DNA from: Pseudomonadota bacterium
Lineage (GTDB): Bacteria; SZUA-182; DTGQ01
Length of the DNA stretch: 11,423 nucleotides
Direction: 5' to 3'
NCBI GenBank assembly: GCA_030605265.1
Contig: JAUWIR010000072.1
Location: 1-11,423, forward strand
Below the pieces are notes generated by a model that worked only from the letters and a program-made list of their open reading frames with translations, was not told the origin of the DNA and did no database searches. The translations under genes were made by a program, and so were the position numbers. Below, piece by piece: positions 5,730-11,423 of the stretch (position 1 is its first letter; every line of letters starts with the position of its first letter).

Positions 5730-7976
5730 TTAAAAATAGGTCCCTATGGCAAAATGCCACTTTGCTTGTTTATCATCTCCTGGTTCGGGATTTAAGGGGA
5801 TGCCATAATCCAGCCGAAGTGGGCCAATAGGGGTAAAAAATCGAACTCCCACTCCTGCACCTTCCTTTAAAGATTTTTTAAAGAATTTGTCTCCGAATTC
5901 ATAGACCATTCCAGCATCATAAAAGAGGATACCACGAATCATATCATAAATTGGGAAGGCAAGTTCCACATTAGTTAAGACAGTTTTATTTCCTCCATCA
6001 GAAGGACCAATCCCTCGCTCATCGTAACCTCGTACAGTGCTGAGCCCACCGCAATAAAAATTTTCAAAAATTGGCGGGGGTTCATCCCGTAACCCTCTTA
6101 CATAACCAATTTTTCCATGAAGAGAGAGTATTAGTTTTTTCCAGACCGGGAAATGCCAGCCGCTATCAGCAATGATTTTAAAGAACTCATTGCTGCCTCC
6201 GAAAAGGCCGCCGGCAGTTTCAAAAGTCAATTGATTCCTGGACCCTCCGCTTGGTTTAAAACGGTTATCCCGGTTATCTCGTATAAGTGATAAGCGTAAA
6301 CTCCTAGTACTTGAACGACCTTCTGCCTCTAAGAGGCCGGCAGATACCTCTGCAGGATCATTTTTTGTGATCTTAATATCTACATTTTCAATAAGATATG
6401 TTCCATATAGTTTAGTAAAACTTGCTACCGGATACCCTAGTTGAAGATCACCGCCTCTAGAAGTTTTATCGTAGTCATCGTAAATTCTTTCGAGATAGTA
6501 AAAATCAAACCCTGCGCTCAAAGGAATGTCAAATAACCAAGGCTCTGTAAATCCAAGATTATAGGTGAATCGTTCATTAGATTTTTCTGTAGATACTGAT
6601 AGTTTCTGACCGCGTCCAAATAAATTTCCCTGTTTAACTTCAGCTGTCCATATGAATTGTTCAGCTGAGCTATATCCGCCTCCAACGCTCATTTGTCCTG
6701 ACATCCGTTCCTTAACCTTAATATCCAAATCCACAGTATTTTTATCAGGGTTTGTATTTGGTTGAATATCAACAGTTTCAAAAAACCCAAGATTAGTTAT
6801 ATTATTATAACTATATCGAATTTTACGACTATTAAAGATTTCACCTTCTTTTAAACGCACCTCTCGGCGTATAACTTTGTCGCGCGTCTTAATATTACCG
6901 ACAATATTTATTTTATCTATATATGTTAATTCCCCCTCTTCAATGTCTAAAGTAACATTAATTTTTTTTTCATTCCTTTTTTCTTGAGTAATTGGTACTA
7001 CTTGCGTAAAAACATACCCTTTTTCAGCATAGAGATTTTGGATAGTTGAAATATCGGAGCGCAGTATTTCACGATTAAACACCTCATCTTCTGAAATAGT
7101 CATATATTTTCGAATACGGTCTGACGCTATTATGGAATTTCCCTTAATGGCAATTTCTCCACTTCGATATTGATCTCCTTCTTGAATATCAATAGAAATA
7201 AAAAGTCCTTCTTTTTCAGGATCAAAGAAAATATCAGGTTCTTTTACTGTGGCATGAATGAAACCATTATTAAAATAAAAATTTTCTATTTTAAATATAT
7301 CTTGGGATAAAGTTTCTTTTTTGAGATAGCCTGACGAAGTGATAAAGGAGAAAAACCAGTGTTTTTGAGTTTCAATTAGTTTTTTTATTTCCTTATCACT
7401 ATATTGTTTATTTCCTTCAATTTTAATACCCCTAATTTTAATTTTTTTACCCTCTTTTATCTCAAAGATCAATTCAATCCATTCTTTACCCATTTTTTCT
7501 GTTCGAGATTCAATTTGGGCTAAATAATATCCTTCATTCTTATAGTATTGTGTAAGATTTTGGGTATTTTTTTCAATCAGGAAGGGATTGTAAATGCCGC
7601 CGGCACTAATGTTAATTTGTTCATTTAGGGTTTCGGTTCGAAGTTTTTTATTTCCTGAAAAGGAGATTTTTTTTATTAATGGTCGTTCAGTTAGAATATA
7701 AGTGATTGTCAATCCGTCGTCATTTTCTTTTACATCGACTTTTATCTCCTCAAAATAACCGATATTGTAAATTGCTTTTATGTCTTCTTCAATATTTTGG
7801 GAACGAAAGGGATTACCGATTTTTGTTTGCAGTTTGTAGATTATTGCCTGATCTTCTATTTTCCGGTTTCCTTCAATGAAAATCTCCTTGACTATAAGAT
7901 TTTCATACCCCGCCCCCATTAGAACAAAACTGGTTACCATGAGCAAAAGGAGGGCTTTTACCCTTTTTGCTAGCAT
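5730..7976 (-). CDS. bamA: Outer-membrane protein assembly factor BamA
   Basis: BamA is the central Omp85 subunit that folds and inserts beta-barrel proteins into the outer membrane. The 748 residues have a signal peptide (1 to about 23). Five POTRA repeats follow in the periplasm at about 27-97, 98-174, 177-266, 271-348 and 351-423. The 16-strand barrel spans about 427-748. The loop-6 signature appears as VRGYDERGIGP (648-658), and the protein ends in an aromatic residue (IGTYF), as outer-membrane proteins usually do. Length is slightly below E. coli BamA (810). The ATG at 7976 has AGGTG (7987-7991) ten bases upstream, a somewhat wide spacing. It is followed by skp at 60 bases. A possible promoter and an inverted repeat lie in the 109-base gap after clpC. 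Confidence 0.97.
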   Translation of the reverse strand: MLAKRVKALLLLMVTSFVLMGAGYENLIVKEIFIEGNRKIEDQAIIYKLQTKIGNPFRSQNIEEDIKAIYNIGYFEEIKVDVKENDDGLTITYILTERPLIKKISFSGNKKLRTETLNEQINISAGGIYNPFLIEKNTQNLTQYYKNEGYYLAQIESRTEKMGKEWIELIFEIKEGKKIKIRGIKIEGNKQYSDKEIKKLIETQKHWFFSFITSSGYLKKETLSQDIFKIENFYFNNGFIHATVKEPDIFFDPEKEGLFISIDIQEGDQYRSGEIAIKGNSIIASDRIRKYMTISEDEVFNREILRSDISTIQNLYAEKGYVFTQVVPITQEKRNEKKINVTLDIEEGELTYIDKINIVGNIKTRDKVIRREVRLKEGEIFNSRKIRYSYNNITNLGFFETVDIQPNTNPDKNTVDLDIKVKERMSGQMSVGGGYSSAEQFIWTAEVKQGNLFGRGQKLSVSTEKSNERFTYNLGFTEPWLFDIPLSAGFDFYYLERIYDDYDKTSRGGDLQLGYPVASFTKLYGTYLIENVDIKITKNDPAEVSAGLLEAEGRSSTRSLRLSLIRDNRDNRFKPSGGSRNQLTFETAGGLFGGSNEFFKIIADSGWHFPVWKKLILSLHGKIGYVRGLRDEPPPIFENFYCGGLSTVRGYDERGIGPSDGGNKTVLTNVELAFPIYDMIRGILFYDAGMVYEFGDKFFKKSLKEGAGVGVRFFTPIGPLRLDYGIPLNPEPGDDKQAKWHFAIGTYF

Positions 7977-8003
7977 GTTTTAACTGCACCTAAAGTTACT
8001 ATC

Positions 8004-8033
8004 ATTCTACTCCCCCCAATTATTAATTTACAA
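8004..8033 (-). promoter_or_regulatory. Possible sigma-70-type promoter of bamA
   Basis: On the minus strand TTGTAA (8028-8033), an 18-base spacer containing a GGGGGG run, and TAGAAT (8004-8009) form a plausible -35/-10 pair (four and five matches of six). It would start transcription about 20 bases before the bamA ATG, leaving room for the ribosome site at 7987-7991. It would let bamA-skp-lpxD be expressed independently of clpC. Confidence 0.35.
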
Positions 8034-8037
8034 GGAT

Positions 8038-8064
8038 GCCGAATTTTAATATTATTTATTCGGC
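8038..8064. repeat. Perfect inverted repeat between clpC and bamA
   Basis: GCCGAAT (8038-8044) and ATTCGGC (8058-8064) form a perfect 7-bp dyad with a 13-base AT-only centre. There is no T-run on either side, so it is not a standard intrinsic terminator. It begins 21 bases after the clpC stop and ends four bases before the possible bamA -35 box, so it could be an operator, or a stem that protects or ends the clpC mRNA. Confidence 0.5.
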
Positions 8065-8085
8065 TTAACAGTGTAACATCTTAAT

Positions 8086-10521
8086 TTATAACAAGACGAG
8101 TTCCTTTTTGATACTTTTTTTAATGAAGCTTACTTCACTGTTGGTAATATCTACCTCAAGAGCGCTTCCTCCTTTAAAATTACCCTTGAGAAGCTCCTCT
8201 GATAAAGGATCCTCTATGTATCGCTGTATGATCCGTTTTATGGGGCGAGCACCATAATGTGGTTGATATCCTTTTTTGAGTAACCATTCCTCTGCATTAG
8301 GTTTCAGCTCGAGGAATAATTTTTTACCTTGCAAGCGCTCATTTAATTCTTGAAGAGTCAGCTTAATAATTTGGCGGATATGATCAGGTGTTAAAACATG
8401 AAAAACGATTAATTCATCGATCCTGTTTAAAAATTCCGGATTAAAATTCTTTTTTAAGGCGTCAAGGATCGATTGTTTCATTCGCTCATAAGAGATAATA
8501 TCTTCAGATTTTTGAAATCCTAAGGTAGTTTTTTGTTCGATTACTCGAGCAGCAATGTTGGATGTCATGATAAGGACCGTATTTTTAAAGTCAACAGAAC
8601 GGCCACGGCTATCTGTTAAATGGCCATCTTCCATTATCTGCAGTAAAATATTGAAGATTTCAGGATTGGCCTTTTCAAGTTCATCAATTAATACAATAGA
8701 ATAGGGTCTCCTTCGGACCCGTTCAGTGAGTTGGCCCCCTTCTTCATAACCTACATATCCGGGAGGCGCTCCAACGAGTCTTGAAACAGAGAATTTTTCA
8801 CTATATTCAGACATATCAATACGAATAATAGCATCATCCCGGCCAAAAAGAAATTCGGCAAGTCTTTTGGCCAGCTCTGTTTTTCCAACTCCGGTGGGAC
8901 CGAGAAAAATAAATGACCCAATAGGACGTTGGGCATTTTTAACACCCGTTCGTGATCGTTTAATTGCCCGGGCAACAGCTGTAATTCCTTCATCTTGTCC
9001 AATGATTTTTTTATGTAATTCATCTTCTAACCGAAGCAAGCGCGCAGATTCTTTTTCCTCAAGCTTAAATACGGGTACGCCGGTCCATTTAGAGACAACA
9101 TGGGCAACATCTTCTTCAGTTACCACTAATTTTATTTTCTTCTGTTTTTCAAGCCATCTTTTACTCAAAGTATCAAATTTAAGGCGCATCTTTCTTTCCA
9201 TATCTCGCAAAGAAGCTGCTTTTTCAAAATCTTGAATACGTATGGCCTTTTCTTTTTCTTGTTTCGTTTGTTCAATTTGTACTTTGATTTCTTTTAACTC
9301 AGCAGGCAAACTGGTACTATTCACCCTGGACCGTGATCCTGCCTCATCAATTACGTCAATAGCTTTATCAGGAAGAAAACGATCACTGATATAGCGGTCG
9401 GACAATTTTGTAGCTTCAATAATTGCTTCTTCACTGAAGAGTACTCCATGGTGCTCTTCGTACCTGGTTTGTAACCCTCTTATAATACGAATTGTTTGTT
9501 CAACAGTGGGAGGGCTCACCATTACCGTTTGAAATCGGCGCTCTAAGGCGCCGTCTTTTTCTATGTATTTACGATAGTCATTCAGTGTGGTGGCGCCAAT
9601 ACATTGAATTTCACCTCTGGCTAAAGATGGTTTGAGCATATTTGATGCATCTATTGAACCCTCGGCTGCACCGGCCCCTATTAAAGTGTGCAGTTCATCA
9701 ATAAAAAGGATGATATTTTTAGCTTGATAGATTTCTTTCATAATTGCTTTTAGGCGTTCTTCGAATTGTCCTCTGTATTTAGTGCCGGCAACAAGAAGCC
9801 CTAAGTCAAGGGTTACAATTCTTTTATTACTTAAAATTTGGGGAATGGAGTTATCAATGATCCGTTGAGCTAATCCTTCTATTATGGCGGTTTTACCGAC
9901 TCCCGGTTCACCAATGAGGACGGGATTATTTTTTGTTCTCCTGCTTAATATCTGAATTACTCTTTCTATCTCATCCTCTCTACCTATTACAGGGTCTAAT
10001 TTTCCTTCTGAAGCAAGATGAGTGATATCGCGTCCAAATTCATCCAGAGTTTCAGTTTTTGGTAGTTCTTTTAAGTCATATTTGGAGGAATTGGCATAGT
10101 CTATAGCTTTTTTTCTCACAGTTGAGATATCTACCCGTAAATCCTCAAGAACACTTGATGCAATTCCCTCTCCTTCGCGAATTAAACCTAAAATGAGATG
10201 ACCTGTTCCAATGTAGCTATGTCCCATAGCTTTAGCTTCTTCAATGGCCAACTCTAAAACTTTTTTTGAACGGGCCGTAAAAGGAATTTCCCCAAGTTCC
10301 GGTTTTTGACCATGTTTGGTGATGCGTCGCTCTATTTCGAATCGTATTTCATCCAATTCGAGGTTATATTCTTTTAAAATTTTTACTGCAGTATTGTCGG
10401 CTTTTTTGATTAAACCTAAAAGAATATGTTCAGTACCCAAGTAAGGGTTTCCAAGTCTTATTGCTTCTTCGCGTGCCAAGACAATTGTTCTTCTCGCCCT
10501 TTCGGTAAACCGTTCAAACAT
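8086..10521 (-). CDS. clpC: ATP-dependent unfoldase ClpC (Clp/Hsp100, AAA+)
   Basis: ClpC forms a hexameric ring that unfolds proteins and threads them into the ClpP protease in the cytoplasm. The 811 residues are full length. Two Clp_N repeats lie at about 1-145. The first AAA+ module has Walker A GEPGVGKT 204-211, Walker B ILFIDE 271-276 and pore loop KYRG 248-251. A short middle domain carries a UVR motif (about 422-446), which separates ClpC from ClpA and from ClpB with its long coiled coil. The second AAA+ module has Walker A GPTGVGKT 541-548, Walker B VLIDE 610-614, pore loop GYVG 588-591 and sensor-2 GARP 757-760. The LGF loop at 667-669 is the tripeptide that docks onto ClpP, so it should work as a protease subunit. 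CAGG eight bases before the ATG is a modest ribosome site. It lies 147 bases after lolD with its own promoter. No ctsR or mcsAB partners are adjacent. Confidence 0.97.
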   Translation of the reverse strand: MFERFTERARRTIVLAREEAIRLGNPYLGTEHILLGLIKKADNTAVKILKEYNLELDEIRFEIERRITKHGQKPELGEIPFTARSKKVLELAIEEAKAMGHSYIGTGHLILGLIREGEGIASSVLEDLRVDISTVRKKAIDYANSSKYDLKELPKTETLDEFGRDITHLASEGKLDPVIGREDEIERVIQILSRRTKNNPVLIGEPGVGKTAIIEGLAQRIIDNSIPQILSNKRIVTLDLGLLVAGTKYRGQFEERLKAIMKEIYQAKNIILFIDELHTLIGAGAAEGSIDASNMLKPSLARGEIQCIGATTLNDYRKYIEKDGALERRFQTVMVSPPTVEQTIRIIRGLQTRYEEHHGVLFSEEAIIEATKLSDRYISDRFLPDKAIDVIDEAGSRSRVNSTSLPAELKEIKVQIEQTKQEKEKAIRIQDFEKAASLRDMERKMRLKFDTLSKRWLEKQKKIKLVVTEEDVAHVVSKWTGVPVFKLEEKESARLLRLEDELHKKIIGQDEGITAVARAIKRSRTGVKNAQRPIGSFIFLGPTGVGKTELAKRLAEFLFGRDDAIIRIDMSEYSEKFSVSRLVGAPPGYVGYEEGGQLTERVRRRPYSIVLIDELEKANPEIFNILLQIMEDGHLTDSRGRSVDFKNTVLIMTSNIAARVIEQKTTLGFQKSEDIISYERMKQSILDALKKNFNPEFLNRIDELIVFHVLTPDHIRQIIKLTLQELNERLQGKKLFLELKPNAEEWLLKKGYQPHYGARPIKRIIQRYIEDPLSEELLKGNFKGGSALEVDITNSEVSFIKKSIKKELVLL

Positions 10522-10563
10522 TTTAATAACCTGCCAATCCTTTTAAAGTTAAAAACAATTGAT

Positions 10564-10582
10564 GTATAAACACTATGTATAC
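10564..10582. repeat. Imperfect dyad in the clpC leader
   Basis: GTATA (10564-10568) and TATAC (10578-10582) form a 5-bp dyad with a nine-base centre, lying just downstream of the predicted clpC start point. It could be a repressor operator controlling clpC, but it does not match the CtsR or CIRCE operators that I know, and short AT-rich dyads arise by chance. Confidence 0.2.
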
Positions 10583-10605
10583 CAGAATCAATATCGTTTC
10601 CTAAT

Positions 10606-10634
10606 ATATTACGATAAAATTTAAACAATTTCAA
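10606..10634 (-). promoter_or_regulatory. Sigma-70-type promoter of clpC
   Basis: On the minus strand TTGAAA (10629-10634), a spacer of exactly 17 bases and TAATAT (10606-10611) make a good vegetative promoter. The start would be near 10599, giving a leader of about 78 bases before the clpC ATG. It lies in the 147-base gap after lolD, where I see no terminator, so clpC may be both read through from the lol genes and transcribed on its own. Confidence 0.55.
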
Positions 10635-10668
10635 TTAAATCTTCTTTAGTGTCTCCTTTTTCTATTCT

Positions 10669-11340
10669 CTATTCCAGTCTTCCATCAACCATTTTTAAAC
10701 AAAAGTCTGTACTTTCTCCTAAAACATGATTGTGAGTCACCACAATCATGGTAACTGAATATTCTTTATTAATAGTGTTTAATACTTGGAAAATTTTATT
10801 ACTGGTGTTTGAGTCGAGATTTCCAGTTGGCTCATCCGCTAAAAGGAGTTCCGGATTATTAGAGAGTGCGCGAGCAATAGCAACCCGCTGTTGTTCTCCA
10901 CCGGATAGCTCCCCGGGTTTATGGTTTTCTCTGCTTGATAGTCCTACATCGTCTAATAATTGAAGAGCTTTTTCTTTAGCTTCCGGGAGACTTTTTCTGT
11001 TGATTAATATCGGCATCATAATATTTTCCAGCGCACTGAATTCCGGAAGAAGGTGATGAAATTGAAAGACAAAGCCTATGTTTTTATTTCGAAAAGAGGC
11101 CAACTTTTTATTATCATAAGAGAATACATTTTGTTGATTATAGAATAATTCTCCTTCGGTTGGCTGATCGATTGTACCTAAGATGTGTAGCAAGGTGCTT
11201 TTGCCGGCCCCTGAGGAACCGATAATGGCAATCGTTTTTCCTTTTTCAATAGTAAGATTAATCCCTTTAAGTACATGCAATTCTCTTTGACCGTTTTTTT
11301 TATATATTTTATGAATATTTTTCATAATAATAAAGCTCAT
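10669..11340 (-). CDS. lolD: Lipoprotein-releasing system ATP-binding protein LolD
   Basis: LolD is the ATPase of the LolCDE transporter, which extracts outer-membrane lipoproteins from the inner membrane and hands them to LolA. The 223 residues carry Walker A GSSGAGKST 41-49, Q-loop Q93, the family-typical LLPEFSALEN (97-106), the signature LSGGEQQ 145-151, Walker B LLLADEP 165-171 and the switch histidine H203. I chose the ATG at 11340. GAGG lies five bases upstream, and this ATG overlaps the stop codon of the preceding gene (ATGA), a common sign of translational coupling. A TTG at 11355 in the same frame has no advantage and would deepen the overlap. MacB-like and FtsE ATPases are related, but the neighbouring lolC/E end and the motif around 97-106 favour LolD. 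Confidence 0.93.
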   Translation of the reverse strand: MSFIIMKNIHKIYKKNGQRELHVLKGINLTIEKGKTIAIIGSSGAGKSTLLHILGTIDQPTEGELFYNQQNVFSYDNKKLASFRNKNIGFVFQFHHLLPEFSALENIMMPILINRKSLPEAKEKALQLLDDVGLSSRENHKPGELSGGEQQRVAIARALSNNPELLLADEPTGNLDSNTSNKIFQVLNTINKEYSVTMIVVTHNHVLGESTDFCLKMVDGRLE

Positions 11341-11423
11341 TCGTACCTCAAGCAAATTACCGGGTCAAGCCTTGAGGCTTGCCAGGCAGGATAGGTTGTT
11401 GCCAGCAAGGTAATAAATAATGA
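11337..11423 (-). CDS. C-terminal end of LolC/LolE permease (partial)
   Basis: The minus-strand frame from the window edge encodes 28 residues and a TGA at 11339-11337. It starts with a hydrophobic stretch (SLFITLLATT), the end of the last transmembrane helix, and continues YPAWQASRLDPVICLRYE. The pattern YPAWxAxRLDPVxxLRYE is the characteristic C-terminus of the LolC/LolE/FtsX-like lipoprotein-releasing permeases. The stop codon overlaps the lolD start by the ATGA arrangement. Too little is present to say whether it is LolC, LolE or a single permease that serves for both. Confidence 0.9.
   Translation of the reverse strand, partial: SLFITLLATTYPAWQASRLDPVICLRYE
11346..11349 (-). promoter_or_regulatory. 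lolD: Ribosome binding site deciding the lolD start
   Basis: GAGG on the minus strand lies five bases before the ATG at 11340, inside the last codons of the lolC/E gene. It selects this ATG over the in-frame TTG at 11355 (upstream) and the ATG at 11325 (downstream). Confidence 0.7.

Noticed and set aside
8867..9235. Open frames on the plus strand opposite clpC (and others opposite bamA, lpxD and the activator)
   Set aside because: They lie opposite strongly conserved genes, have no ribosome sites and encode low-complexity, Ser-rich products typical of antisense shadows.
11341..11355. TTG at 11355 as the start of lolD
   Set aside because: The GAGG and the ATGA overlap with the lolC/E stop both point to the ATG at 11340.
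11366..11381. Inverted repeat CAAGCCT/AGGCTTG upstream of lolD as an operator or terminator
   Set aside because: It lies within codons of the conserved LolC/E C-terminus, so it is explained by coding sequence.
1..11423. CRISPR array, insertion sequence or integration site
   Set aside because: No regularly spaced repeats, transposase genes, terminal inverted repeats or integrase genes are visible, and the gene content is mostly core envelope functions.

Overview
The window (roughly one third G+C) comes from a diderm, Gram-negative-type bacterium. It carries genes for lipoprotein export (lolC/E end, lolD), outer-membrane protein assembly (bamA, skp/ompH), lipid A synthesis (lpxD) and a periplasmic cell-wall amidase. 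It also carries a sigma-54 activator whose PAS domains have a Cys-rich motif I associate with Desulfobacterota-like bacteria. A ClpC-type unfoldase in a lol-bam-lpx cluster also fits that broad group, but I cannot fix the taxon from this sequence alone.

Left part (1-2660, plus strand). A sigma-54-dependent activator (AAA+, intact GAFTGA) runs in from the left edge. The reading frame is open to base 1 and encodes the end of a hydrophobic segment there, so the gene is truncated and probably membrane-anchored. It has two PAS domains, each with the same C-x10-C-x2-C motif. Downstream is a 455-base stretch without a convincing protein gene. It contains a near-consensus sigma-54 promoter (GG and GC ten bases apart, 2044-2057) and, starting about 12 bases after the GC element, a roughly 116-nt segment ending in a very strong intrinsic terminator with a second hairpin nested in its loop and eight Ts. 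The simplest reading is a small RNA made from a sigma-54 promoter beside the gene of its likely activator, the same layout as luxO-qrr1 in Vibrio. After it comes a small three-helix membrane protein of unknown function.

Right part (2661-11423, minus strand, read right to left): lolC/E C-terminus, lolD (ATGA overlap), clpC, bamA, skp/ompH, lpxD and an AMIN-domain amidase, closed by an intrinsic terminator that overlaps the amidase stop codon. The order lol-bamA-skp-lpxD is an outer-membrane biogenesis cluster. It differs in that clpC, with its own good sigma-70-type promoter, sits between lolD and bamA, and in that an amidase follows lpxD where fabZ-lpxA often lie. The products would move lipoproteins out of the inner membrane, fold and insert outer-membrane proteins, acylate lipid A and remodel peptidoglycan, with ClpC providing cytoplasmic protein quality control.

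The most interesting item is the putative sigma-54-driven small RNA at about 2069-2184 together with its neighbouring PAS-type activator.
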